Shown here: positions 36,376 to 44,529 of the stretch, in pieces
Layout: each line of letters opens with the position of its first letter
Numbering within the stretch: the stretch's first letter is position 1
Source of the DNA: Desulfitobacterium dehalogenans ATCC 51507
Lineage (GTDB): Bacteria; Bacillota; Desulfitobacteriia; Desulfitobacteriales; Desulfitobacteriaceae
Direction: 5' to 3'
NCBI RefSeq assembly: GCF_000243155.2
Contig: NC_018017.1
Location: 1,364,001 to 1,428,000, forward strand
DNA length: 64,000 bases
Position numbers and translations under genes: made by a program
Notes under the pieces: model-generated
The model's database searches: none
The model's input: only the letters and a program-made list of their open reading frames with translations
What the model was told of the DNA's origin: nothing

Positions 36376-36632
36376 GACCTACAAGCGTAGCTTTATGCAC
36401 AAAAGCGGAACGGATTTAGCGGAGGGGCGGTCGGGTCAACGAGGCTTTCTTAACGTAGCGAAGCCACGGTTCACATGCAGAAAACAGCGGGGTTTGGCGT
36501 AGCTGTTAAATAAAGCGAGTTGATCAGCCCTGGAGCTATGGAGAACGTGAGTCTCCGATCAAGAAACCTTCCAGCGGAAGGTTTCAGGAGATCACGCCCG
36601 AAGGTGCGTTGTGCATGAAGCTACTCGACTCG
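36376..36632 (+). repeat. dispersed palindromic repeat R1, copy B (solo, with inserted hairpin)
   Basis: Terminal arms AGCGTAGCTTTATGCACAA and TTGTGCATGAAGCTACT. The same internal blocks as other R1 copies are present (GGATTTAGCGGAGGGGCGG, GCTTTCTTAAC). It has an extra ~55 bp near the 3' end, including a perfect hairpin GAAACCTTCC-AGC-GGAAGGTTTC. No R2 partner. It lies 62 nt before hisB, inside the his operon. Confidence 0.85.
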
Positions 36633-36694
36633 AGTAAACGATTTTTCAGTCATCGCAATAATTAGGATAACACCTTGTAAGTGAGGTTTTTGAA

Positions 36695-37279
36695 ATGCGT
36701 GAAGCACGAATTGAACGTCAGACCAAAGAAACCAAAATTCTGGTTAAGTTAAACCTTGATGGAGCCGGAGAAGCTCAGGTCAATACGGGTATCGGCTTCT
36801 TTGATCATATGCTTGAGGCCCTGGCCCGGTTTGGCTATCTTGACCTGGAAATAGCTGCCCAAGGGGATTTGCAGGTGGATCCTCATCATACTATAGAAGA
36901 CTGTGGTATCGTTTTCGGGCAGGCAATACGAGAAGCCTTAGGAGAGCGTCGTGGAATTGAGCGGATTGGAGATACTCTTCTTCCCATGGATGAAGCACTG
37001 GTTCAGATTGCTTTGGATATCTCCAATCGTCCCTATCTGGTCTGGGATGTGGATTGCCCCGATGGGATGGTGGGAGAATTCCCTGTGGAAATGGCGGAGG
37101 AGTTTTTTCGGGCGGTGTCCGTCCAGGCAGGGATAACCTTGCATATTCGACTGTTCTCCGGCAAGAATCGCCATCATATTCTGGAGGCGATCTTCAAAGG
37201 CTTCGGTCGTGCACTAGGCTTGGCTCTTCGTGAGAATCCCCGGTTCCAAGGAGTTTTGTCGACAAAGGGAGTGCTTTAA
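36695..37279 (+). CDS. hisB: imidazoleglycerol-phosphate dehydratase
   Basis: 194 aa, the monofunctional form (no phosphatase domain). Metal-binding motifs are FFDHMLEALARFG, DPHHTIEDCGI, PMDEA and GKNRHHILEAIFKGFGRAL, all present. It follows repeat R1 copy B and is 17 nt before hisH. Confidence 0.96.
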   Translation: MREARIERQTKETKILVKLNLDGAGEAQVNTGIGFFDHMLEALARFGYLDLEIAAQGDLQVDPHHTIEDCGIVFGQAIREALGERRGIERIGDTLLPMDEALVQIALDISNRPYLVWDVDCPDGMVGEFPVEMAEEFFRAVSVQAGITLHIRLFSGKNRHHILEAIFKGFGRALGLALRENPRFQGVLSTKGVL

Positions 37280-37296
37280 GGAGGTCTTTTTTCTCT

Positions 37297-37926
37297 ATGA
37301 TAGGAATTATCGATTATGGCCGTGGAAATTTGCGCAGTGTAGAAAAGGCTCTCTTAAAATTAGGATATTCGGCTAAGGTTCTGGAATCTCCAGATGAACT
37401 GATGGATACGAAAGGTATCATTCTGCCGGGAGTGGGCGCATTTGCCGATGCCATGGCGGCTCTTGAAGAAAAAGGATGGATTGAGCCTTTAATTCGCTAT
37501 GCCTGTTCAGGAAAGCCCTTTTTGGGGATTTGTCTCGGTATGCAAGTGCTTTTTGAGGTTGGGGAAGAGCATGGGGAACATAAGGGATTAGGATTGCTCC
37601 CCGGGAGAGTAGTGAGGTTCCCTGTGGGGCGAAAGGTTCCTCATATGGGATGGAATACACTTCATCAGGAAAAGCCTTGCCGCCTTCTTCAGGGGATTCC
37701 GGACGAACCCTTTTTTTATTTTGTTCATTCTTATTATGTTTTGAGTGAAGAGCAGGAGATTCTCGCGGGGACGAGTGACTATGGAGTACCTTTTCCCGCT
37801 CTCGTGGGAAGAGATACGGTTTGGGGGGCACAATTCCACCCTGAGAAATCCAGTCCTTGGGGGCTTAAATTATTGGAGAACTTCGGAAAGTGGGTGAATG
37901 AGGATGCGACTATTTCCGGCCATTGA
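37297..37926 (+). CDS. hisH: imidazole glycerol phosphate synthase, glutaminase subunit
   Basis: Class I glutamine amidotransferase supplying ammonia to HisF. The nucleophile is Cys79 in PFLGICLGMQ; the His and Glu are in GAQFHPEKSS. 209 aa. Its last 29 nt overlap hisA, an indication of coupling. Confidence 0.96.
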   Translation: MIGIIDYGRGNLRSVEKALLKLGYSAKVLESPDELMDTKGIILPGVGAFADAMAALEEKGWIEPLIRYACSGKPFLGICLGMQVLFEVGEEHGEHKGLGLLPGRVVRFPVGRKVPHMGWNTLHQEKPCRLLQGIPDEPFFYFVHSYYVLSEEQEILAGTSDYGVPFPALVGRDTVWGAQFHPEKSSPWGLKLLENFGKWVNEDATISGH

Positions 37927-38674
37927 TCTTAAAGAGGGGAAAGCTGTCCGCCTGCTCCAGGGGAGGATGGAGGATGCTACCGTATATGGGGATCAGCCGC
38001 TAGAAGTGGCTCGGAATTTTAAGGCTCAGGGAGCTGATTCTCTCCACGTTGTGGATTTGGACGGTGCCTTCGCCGGCAAACCTATAAATGATGCTGTGAT
38101 ACTTAAGCTTATTCAATCCTCCGGGCTGCGGGTACAGGTGGGAGGAGGAATTCGAACGCTTGAGAGAATAGAGGAGCTCCTGGAGTTAGGGGTTGAAAGG
38201 GTCATCCTCGGTACAGTGGCTGTGCGCCATCCCGAACTGATACAAAAAGCAGCGGAACGCTTTGGGGAAGCCATCGTGGTGGGAATTGACGCGAAGGATG
38301 GCCTGGTAGCGGTACAGGGCTGGGCGGAAAAGACGGAGATAAGGGCCCTGGATTTGGCTTTGAAAATGAAGGAGATCGGGGTGAAGCATCTGGTGTTTAC
38401 GGATATCTCCCGTGACGGGATGCTTCAAGGTCCCAACATTCAAAGCACGGCTGAATTGGCCCGGTTAAGCGGCCTGCAGGTGGTTGCCTCGGGAGGGATT
38501 TCCCGGGTGGAAGATCTCATATTACTCCAAAGGGAGGCAGATAAAGGTGCCTCCATTGAGGGTGCAATCGTGGGCAAGGCACTCTATACAGGTGCCTTCT
38601 CCCTGGCTGATGCCCTTAGGGTTGTTCGTCATAGTGGAGAGGCCGTAGATAAGGACCACAAGGGGGAAGGTTGA
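37898..38674 (+). CDS. hisA: ProFAR isomerase
   Basis: TIM-barrel isomerase. [18 protein letters not shown] contains the first catalytic Asp, VGGGIRT the phosphate loop, and [14 protein letters not shown] the second Asp. 258 aa from ATG 37898; ATG 37904 is equally plausible. Both lie within hisH. Confidence 0.95.
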   Translation: MRMRLFPAIDLKEGKAVRLLQGRMEDATVYGDQPLEVARNFKAQGADSLHVVDLDGAFAGKPINDAVILKLIQSSGLRVQVGGGIRTLERIEELLELGVERVILGTVAVRHPELIQKAAERFGEAIVVGIDAKDGLVAVQGWAEKTEIRALDLALKMKEIGVKHLVFTDISRDGMLQGPNIQSTAELARLSGLQVVASGGISRVEDLILLQREADKGASIEGAIVGKALYTGAFSLADALRVVRHSGEAVDKDHKGEG

Positions 38675-39435
38675 TGTTAGGGAAACGGATTATACCTTGT
38701 CTGGATGTTCATGAAGGTCGCGTGGTCAAAGGGACAAATTTTGTCAATCTTCGCGATGCCGGAGATCCTGTGGAGTTGGCGGCTCTTTATGATCAGGAGG
38801 GAGCCGATGAATTGGTGTTTCTCGATATCTCCGCATCAGCTGAAGGCCGGGAAACCATGGTTGAACTGGTCCGCAGAACGGCGGAACAAGTATTTATTCC
38901 TTTTACCATAGGTGGAGGACTGCGAACCGTTGAGGACATTCGTAAGGTGCTAAGGGCTGGGGCAGATAAGGTCTCTCTGAATACATCGGCTGTCCAGACC
39001 CCTGGACTGATCGAAGAGGGAGCCCATGCTTTTGGCAGCCAATGCATCGTCGTCGCTGTCGATGCCCGGCAGACTCGTCCGGGAGCATGGGAGGTTTATA
39101 TCCATGGGGGACGGACTCCCACGGGGAAGGATGTTTTGGAGTGGGTTAAGGAAGTGGAGCGCTTAGGTGCGGGTGAAATACTGCTGACGTCCATGGATCG
39201 GGATGGGACGAAAAATGGATATGATTTGGACCTTACCCGTGCCGTAAGCAGAGCAACTTCTCTGCCAGTCATTGCCAGTGGCGGTGCAGGAACGCTGGAG
39301 CATCTGGCTGAAGGACTAACGATAGGAGAAGCGGATGCGGTTCTGGCAGCTTCGATTTTTCATTATCAGGAGTATAGCATTGCAGAGGCTAAAGCTTATC
39401 TGGAGGCGCGGGGCATTCCGGTGAGGAAGGCTTAG
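38674..39435 (+). CDS. hisF: imidazole glycerol phosphate synthase, cyclase subunit
   Basis: TIM-barrel lyase/cyclase, partner of His[19 protein letters not shown] has the catalytic Asp; [16 protein letters not shown] has the second; [11 protein letters not shown] is the phosphate site. 253 aa. The ATG shares one base with the hisA stop (TGATG). GGGGGAAGG is the ribosome site. Confidence 0.96.
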   Translation: MLGKRIIPCLDVHEGRVVKGTNFVNLRDAGDPVELAALYDQEGADELVFLDISASAEGRETMVELVRRTAEQVFIPFTIGGGLRTVEDIRKVLRAGADKVSLNTSAVQTPGLIEEGAHAFGSQCIVVAVDARQTRPGAWEVYIHGGRTPTGKDVLEWVKEVERLGAGEILLTSMDRDGTKNGYDLDLTRAVSRATSLPVIASGGAGTLEHLAEGLTIGEADAVLAASIFHYQEYSIAEAKAYLEARGIPVRKA

Positions 39436-39453
39436 GTAGATCATTCTGAAAAG

Positions 39454-39700
39454 GACCTGAAAGCTAATTCTCCAGGATTTTGCTTTACACCGGTCGCTCA
39501 ATAAGCTGCGCGGACAAAACTAACGCTCAAGCTCTCCGCTCCGAAAGGTGCCCGGCTAAATCGGCTCCTGCCTCATAGCCGGTTGGAAACGTCCTGTTTC
39601 CAACCTTTCTCCGCAGCGTGCTTTTCGCGAAGTTTTGTTTCCGCTCGCTTAAATTAGCTCCCTTTTGTAAAGCAAAATCCTTGGGCTGCTTTTCGGGTTT
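39454..39700 (+). repeat. dispersed palindromic repeat R2, copy C
   Basis: Inverted ends ACCTGAAAGC...CCAGGATTTTGCTTTACA and TGTAAAGCAAAATCCTTGG...GCTTTTCGGGT, with the central hairpin GGTTGGAAAC / GTTTCCAACC. Same orientation as copy D and inverse of copy A. Confidence 0.85.
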
Positions 39701-39755
39701 GAGTAGGGTGTTGTAGGAAATGTAGGGCAAGTCGCCTGACCAAAGTTGCTTTTTC

Positions 39756-39797
39756 CGTCTTTACCGACGCCGCTTAAGCGGCATGGTCGGCTACCCT
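39756..39797. repeat. linking hairpin of repeat copy C
   Basis: CCGACGCCGCTTAAGCGGC followed by ATGGTCGG. It corresponds to hairpins at 14024-14054 (copy A) and 61758-61795 (copy D, where GCCGCTCCGCGGC keeps pairing by compensating changes). Confidence 0.7.
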
Positions 39798-39885
39798 GAG
39801 AAAGCTACGAGGGCCAAAAAGGCCTTGAAGCTAACCCCAGAAAGTCCTCACAAAAGGCCCTGAGACCCCAAGCGAAAATAAAAGA

Positions 39886-40086
39886 GACCCGCAAGGCGTA
39901 GCTTTGCGCACAAAAGCGAAACGGATTTAGCGGAGGGGCGGCCGGGGTGAACGAGGCTTTCTTAACATAGCGTAGCCACTGGTTTACATGCAGAAAACAG
40001 CGGGGTTTGGCGCAGTTGTTAAGAAAGCGAGTTGACCAGCCCCGGAGCTATGGAGTGAGCGTTGTGCGTAAAGCTACGCGACCCGA
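39886..40086 (+). repeat. dispersed palindromic repeat R1, copy C
   Basis: Ends AGACCCGCAAGGCGTAGCTT and TGCGTAAAGCTACGCGACCC are inverted. Inner arms GCTTTCTTAAC and GTTAAGAAAGC. It ends 82 nt before the hisIE start. An open frame that begins in it at 40007 and joins hisIE is an artefact. Confidence 0.85.
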
Positions 40087-40168
40087 GCAGCTTTTCCCCC
40101 TGCTGGTGCTGTGGCAGAGGCATGACCGTGGCAAAACTAGAAATCATGTACAAAGAGGTGGGGATTTA

Positions 40169-40849
40169 ATGAATACATATAATCCTAAAGAGTCACAGGC
40201 TCAGGTCCCCCAAGGGATACGCTGGAATGCCGAGGGTTTAATTCCTGCCATCGTGCAGGATGTGGATACAAAAGAAGTCCTGATGCTGGCTTATATGAAT
40301 GAAGAAGCACTCAGACTTACTCTTCAGGAGGGAAGGGCTTGGTATTTCAGTCGAAGCCGTCAATCCCTATGGCTGAAAGGGGAAAGTTCAGGCAATACCC
40401 AAGAGGTTATGGATCACCGTTTTGATTGCGATCGGGACACTATTCTGCTGATAGTAAAGCAGAAGGGGGTAGCCTGTCATGAGGATTTTTATTCCTGTTT
40501 TCATTATGGGATCCAGGGAGGAGACTATGTAACTCTTGGACGACCTAAAGAAGTTCCTTTAATTTCCTTAGGAAGGACTATGGAGTTATTGGCAGAGGTC
40601 ATTCACTCACGGAATATAGAACGTCCGGAAGGAGCCTATACAACCTATCTGTTTGACAAGGGGCTGGACAAGATCCTCAAAAAGATTGGGGAGGAAAGCG
40701 CGGAGACAATTATTGCTGCTAAAAATAGTTCGGCTGAGGAGATTCGTTATGAAGTCTCAGACCTCATTTATCACGTGCTGGTAATGTTGGAAGAACGGGG
40801 AGTAAGTTTAAAGGATATCGCCCAAGAGCTGCTCTCACGAAGAAAATAG
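40169..40849 (+). CDS. hisI: bifunctional phosphoribosyl-AMP cyclohydrolase / phosphoribosyl-ATP pyrophosphatase
   Basis: HisIE fusion, 226 aa. The true start is ATG 40169, with GAGGTGGGG upstream; upstream codons of the same frame come from repeat R1. The cyclohydrolase domain (about 1-115) has VLMLAYMNEEAL, DCDRDTILL and the metal motif ACHEDFYSCFHY. The pyrophosphatase domain (about 125-226) has the GEESAETIIAAK helix. Last gene of the his cluster; a histidinol-phosphatase gene is not in this window. Confidence 0.96.
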   Translation: MNTYNPKESQAQVPQGIRWNAEGLIPAIVQDVDTKEVLMLAYMNEEALRLTLQEGRAWYFSRSRQSLWLKGESSGNTQEVMDHRFDCDRDTILLIVKQKGVACHEDFYSCFHYGIQGGDYVTLGRPKEVPLISLGRTMELLAEVIHSRNIERPEGAYTTYLFDKGLDKILKKIGEESAETIIAAKNSSAEEIRYEVSDLIYHVLVMLEERGVSLKDIAQELLSRRK

Positions 40850-40862
40850 TCAGGCAAAAATT

Positions 40863-40915
40863 GAATCCTTGTAAAGAGGGCTTGGAGACCTTCTTTATAA
40901 GGATTCTTTCCTTAA
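40863..40915 (+). terminator. intrinsic terminator after hisIE
   Basis: GAATCCTTGTAAAGA and TCTTTATAAGGATTC form a long stem with a GG...CC inner closing, followed by a weak T-rich tail (TTTCCTT). Confidence 0.65.
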
Positions 40916-41112
40916 TTCCTCCTTTATTTGTATCATATTGGTAGATAGCGCCCATATGCAATTGTTAAGAAAATGTGATTAAAGGATAAGCTATTTTAAT
41001 CTCAGGATTCGTATGGTATTATTTGTAGAGAATTACACTAAAACAGATTAAGGTAATTCTAGATTGGTCACTATAAGCAATAAAGAGGGTATAGATAAAA
41101 AAGGAGCTGGAG

Positions 41113-42192
41113 TTGTTGTTTGACCAAAAAAAACTAAGAAGTAGAAAACTATCGTTTATAGGCATTGTCCTGATAACACTTGGGTTATTAACTGCGTGCA
41201 ATGGGAAACCTGTACAACAGGAAGAAGTTAAAAAGTTTGACAGCACGGATATCGCCATGGGTACGGTCATAAGTCAAAGGGTCTTTGGGGATAATGGACA
41301 GGCAGCAATCGACGAAGCTCTGGAGAAGATCAGGAGCCTGGAGAACCTTTTGACCTTCAATGCTCCAGGGGGAGATGTTAACAAACTCAATGAATATGCT
41401 GGAAAGCAAAGTGTAGAGCTCCAGCCGGAGACATTGCTTATTTTGAAAGAGTCCAAGACAATAGCCGAACTCAGCGGGGGAGCCTTTGATGTAACCGTTG
41501 GTCCTATAGTGAAAAGTTGGGGAATTGGTACGGATAATGCACGAATTCCATCTGAAGCGGAATTAAAAGAACAGTTGCCTCTCGTCAATTATAAGAATTT
41601 GATTATTGAGGGGAACACAGCTTACCTTAAACAAGCGGGCCAGATGGTGGATTTGGGTGGTATTGCCAAAGGGTATGCCGGAGACGCAGCTGTTGAAGTC
41701 TATAAAAAGCTTGGTATTACTTCCGCCTTCATCAATCTTGGCGGTAATGTGGTTACTGTGGGAAGTAAGCCTGATGGCAGCCTTTGGACTGTTGGGGTGC
41801 GTAACCCCCGTCCTGCTAATGAAGAAGACGATCAGATTGTGGGTATGATTACTGTAGCGGATAAAGCGGTTGTGACTGCCGGGGACGATCAGCGTTTTTT
41901 TGAAGTAGACGGTGTACGTTATCACCATATTCTTAATCCTCACACAGGCTATCCTGCCCAATCGGATTTGATGAGCGTCACCTTGGTGACGGATTCTTCT
42001 TTGGTGGCCGATGCCTTGGACACAGCTGTATATATTCTTGGCTTGGAAAAAGGTAGGGCGATGCTCGAAAAGTATGGTGGAGTGGAAGCTGTTTTTATCA
42101 CCAGAGATAAAAAAATCTATATTACAGATGGACTTAAGGATAGTTTCCAATTCTATGATGAAAGCAAGGAATATGAGTTGGTCGAAGAATAA
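41113..42192 (+). CDS. apbE: FAD:protein FMN transferase lipoprotein (ApbE/FmnB)
   Basis: Covalently attaches FMN to Ser/Thr of exported flavoproteins. TTG start at 41113 (or the next TTG), with AAGGAG 6-9 nt upstream. Signal peptide with lipobox LLTAC (Cys29). ApbE hallmarks are MGTVISQRVFG, GGAFDVTVGPIV, VDLGGIAKGYAGDAA, NLGGNVVTVG and HHILNPHTGYPA. 359 aa. First gene of a likely flavin electron-transfer operon whose flavinylation targets are encoded 2.3 kb downstream. Confidence 0.93.
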   Translation: MLFDQKKLRSRKLSFIGIVLITLGLLTACNGKPVQQEEVKKFDSTDIAMGTVISQRVFGDNGQAAIDEALEKIRSLENLLTFNAPGGDVNKLNEYAGKQSVELQPETLLILKESKTIAELSGGAFDVTVGPIVKSWGIGTDNARIPSEAELKEQLPLVNYKNLIIEGNTAYLKQAGQMVDLGGIAKGYAGDAAVEVYKKLGITSAFINLGGNVVTVGSKPDGSLWTVGVRNPRPANEEDDQIVGMITVADKAVVTAGDDQRFFEVDGVRYHHILNPHTGYPAQSDLMSVTLVTDSSLVADALDTAVYILGLEKGRAMLEKYGGVEAVFITRDKKIYITDGLKDSFQFYDESKEYELVEE

Positions 42193-42231
42193 GGCCTATT
42201 AATTGCCGGGTATAGGGGACTGGAGATAAAC

Positions 42232-42621
42232 ATGAAAGCAGAAGGTAAAAGAAAAAAAGGTGATTTGATCATTATTCTGGTCGTTCTCTTAATCGGAGTT
42301 GGTGCGGCAATGCCTTGGCTCTGGAATCAGATTAATCCAGGAGCAAAAAGTGCAGGGCGGGAACATATTGCTGTCATTACCCGGGACGGTAAGGAAGTTG
42401 CCAGAATTAATCTAGATAGTGTAACTGAACCCCAGCATTTTCATTATGAAGATGGAATTGAATTAACGATAGTTGCTGAGAACGGAACGATTCGATTTTT
42501 AGAATCCCAATGTCCTGACCAAATCTGTGTAAGATCCGGAGTTTTGAGTAAGCCCGGTGATTTCGCGGCCTGTTTGCCTGCGGGAACCATAGTGACCATT
42601 GAGGGTGATGAATATGAATAG
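42232..42621 (+). CDS. NusG domain II membrane-anchored protein (EetA-like)
   Basis: 129 aa: one N-terminal membrane helix (LIIILVVLLIGVGAAMPWLW) and an external NusG_II domain with the Cys pair in ESQCPDQICVRSG and CLPAGTIVTIEG. In Listeria, EetA has this architecture and is needed for extracellular electron transfer. The stop overlaps the next gene by 8 nt. Exact biochemical role is unknown in any organism, as far as I know. Confidence 0.8.
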   Translation: MKAEGKRKKGDLIIILVVLLIGVGAAMPWLWNQINPGAKSAGREHIAVITRDGKEVARINLDSVTEPQHFHYEDGIELTIVAENGTIRFLESQCPDQICVRSGVLSKPGDFAACLPAGTIVTIEGDEYE

Positions 42622-43249
42622 AAGTAAGCGCTTTGCGATAATTATCATCCTGGTCACCAATGCGATCATTATATCCTTTCTTGAATCCTTCATTCCCGTA
42701 CCAATTCCTGTACCCGGTATTAAGCTGGGTTTGGGTAATATTATTACCATGATCGCCATTGTTTTTTTGGGATTTAAAGATGTCTTATTTATTGTGTTAG
42801 TCCGTTGTTTTGTAGTGGCTATACTGACCCGGGGCGTAATGATGCTTGCCTTTAGCTTGACGGGAGGTATATTAAGTGCACTGGTCATGTGGCTGCTGTA
42901 CAGAAAACTCTCCAGATTTTTCAGTATTAAGGGAATAAGCATTGCTGGAGCTATCGTTCATAATACGACCCAGATTACCATTGCATCCTTCATTCTTGGT
43001 CAAGCGGTGGTTTTCTATTACTTGCCAATACTTCTTATATCCGCCGTGGTTACAGGCTTGGTCACCGGGAGTATAGGTGAACTGGCAATTAATGAAATAA
43101 ATAAAAAAGAAATTTTCAAAAAAGATCCTGAGCCCCATGAAAGTGCGGAAGAGCAGGTTGCTTTAAAGCCTGGAGATGATCGGGAACTTATCCATACCGG
43201 AACGAATGACAATAAAGAAGTACAGGATTCCGGTGTAGAAGGGAATTAA
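42614..43249 (+). CDS. Gx transporter / heptaprenyl-diphosphate-synthase component I-like membrane protein (EetB-like)
   Basis: 211 aa with about five helices. VPIPVPGIKLGLGNIITMIAI is the signature of the Gx family. ATG 42614 has GAGG 9 nt upstream; an in-frame TTG at 42599 is less likely. The C-terminal ~45 residues are a charged cytoplasmic tail. It overlaps the NusG_II gene and precedes the EcfT-like gene, the order seen for EetA-EetB in flavin-based electron transfer loci. Some Gx proteins are annotated as heptaprenyl synthase subunits, but no partner is here. Confidence 0.8.
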   Translation: MNRSKRFAIIIILVTNAIIISFLESFIPVPIPVPGIKLGLGNIITMIAIVFLGFKDVLFIVLVRCFVVAILTRGVMMLAFSLTGGILSALVMWLLYRKLSRFFSIKGISIAGAIVHNTTQITIASFILGQAVVFYYLPILLISAVVTGLVTGSIGELAINEINKKEIFKKDPEPHESAEEQVALKPGDDRELIHTGTNDNKEVQDSGVEGN

Positions 43250-43282
43250 GATGAAATACAGTAGAAGAGATTTGAGTGGCCT

Positions 43283-44098
43283 ATGGCGAAGGATTTAACA
43301 GCAATACATTCTGACGAAGAAAATAAGGGGTTAAATAAAGCGGAATACTTTAGGATGGATGGACTTGTCAAGCTAATCCTAGCGATTCTGCTTATGGTTA
43401 TGCCCTTTTGGTTCCGGTACCCTTTGAGCTTTGGACTTTTAAGCATTTATTTAATCCTGATCGCATGGGTTTTTAAGGTTGATTTGAGAACAATAGCGAT
43501 CAGCGGGGCGTCCTTTGGAATTATTGTACTTATTCCTTATTTCTTCGGCTTGTTAATGAATGCTCTCTTCTTTTATTTTTCCCGGAATCCCATGTTTGCT
43601 TTCCAAGGGTTTGGCGCGGTTTTCCTAAGGCTTTTTAAGATTTTTGTTATTTGGTATATCAGTATCCTGTATTTCCACACCACGCCAATGAGAACCTTTA
43701 TCGGAATGCTGGATAAATTTTTAATGCCTTTAAAAAGGCTGGGGCTGCCGGTTCAAGATTATTTGAAGGTTGTTATGTGTATCGTAGACCAGCTGAAAGA
43801 TACAGGCTCTGAAGTTAAAAAGAGCTTGGGAGAAAAAATGCGTGCTGTAGTTGGGGAAGAGAGGCGTAAGCTCAGAATTAATGTGAAAGGGATTTCTCAG
43901 ATTATCGTTAATCTTATCGTTGATTCCTTCGAAAAAATTGATAAAATTCAAGAATATGTTGATAAAGTGAGCCCCGAGGAGTTGTACCATTATCGGTTCA
44001 AATTCACTCTTAAGGACGGAGTAGCTCTTGTGAGTTTCGTCGTGTTTCTAGGGATCATTTGGATTATAGAGAATGGAATAATAAATGGGATACTATAG
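43283..44098 (+). CDS. EcfT/CbiQ-like membrane protein (FmnA-like)
   Basis: 271 aa. About five helices, with the cytoplasmic coupling segment (FLMPLKRLGLPVQDYLKVVM and KKSLGEKMRAV) typical of ECF T-components. In Listeria FmnA is such a protein and exports or supplies FAD for ApbE. No ECF ATPase is beside it. It follows the Gx gene by 33 nt and is closed by a terminator, so the FMN-lipoprotein gene downstream has a separate promoter. Confidence 0.75.
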   Translation: MAKDLTAIHSDEENKGLNKAEYFRMDGLVKLILAILLMVMPFWFRYPLSFGLLSIYLILIAWVFKVDLRTIAISGASFGIIVLIPYFFGLLMNALFFYFSRNPMFAFQGFGAVFLRLFKIFVIWYISILYFHTTPMRTFIGMLDKFLMPLKRLGLPVQDYLKVVMCIVDQLKDTGSEVKKSLGEKMRAVVGEERRKLRINVKGISQIIVNLIVDSFEKIDKIQEYVDKVSPEELYHYRFKFTLKDGVALVSFVVFLGIIWIIENGIINGIL

Positions 44099-44117
44099 AA
44101 GTAGTAAGGCTGGAGTA

Positions 44118-44160
44118 TAGCGGTCAAGAGTCCATAAGGGGGATTCTTGACCGCTATTTT
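44118..44160 (+). terminator. intrinsic terminator after the EcfT-like gene
   Basis: TAGCGGTCAAGAGTCC pairs with GGATTCTTGACCGCTA; TTTTGATT follows. Confidence 0.85.
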
Positions 44161-44254
44161 GATTGTTTAATGGGAACTGAAGTTTTGATAATTAGGTTTC
44201 CGAAAATTAATTATCTATTAATTATTTAAATTGAAAGAATTCTAAATTTATGTA

Positions 44255-44283
44255 TTGACAGAAAAACCTCTTTCTGATAAAGT
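44255..44283 (+). promoter_or_regulatory. promoter of the FMN-lipoprotein gene
   Basis: TTGACA, 17-nt spacer, TAAAGT. The ~245-nt leader that follows to the start codon is A+T-rich with repeated ACATNTATTG-like units (44320-44370), possibly a regulator site. Confidence 0.6.
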
Positions 44284-44529
44284 CTATTTGAGAAAAGCTT
44301 GTTGTGACAAATATTGCGAATACATATATTGTCGAAACATGTATTGCAATTACATTTATTGAAGGTGCAAGTATATGTAAGTTTGTGTTTATCTTCTTTT
44401 TCTCTACAAGTGCTTTCTCAAATTACTTTATGAAGACTACGGAAAGGGGGACAGGAGAGGGGCTGTTCTGAAAGACTTAGTTTTCAACAAAAAGTGTATA
44501 AAGGTAGTTTCACAAGGAGGAGGAAGGAA

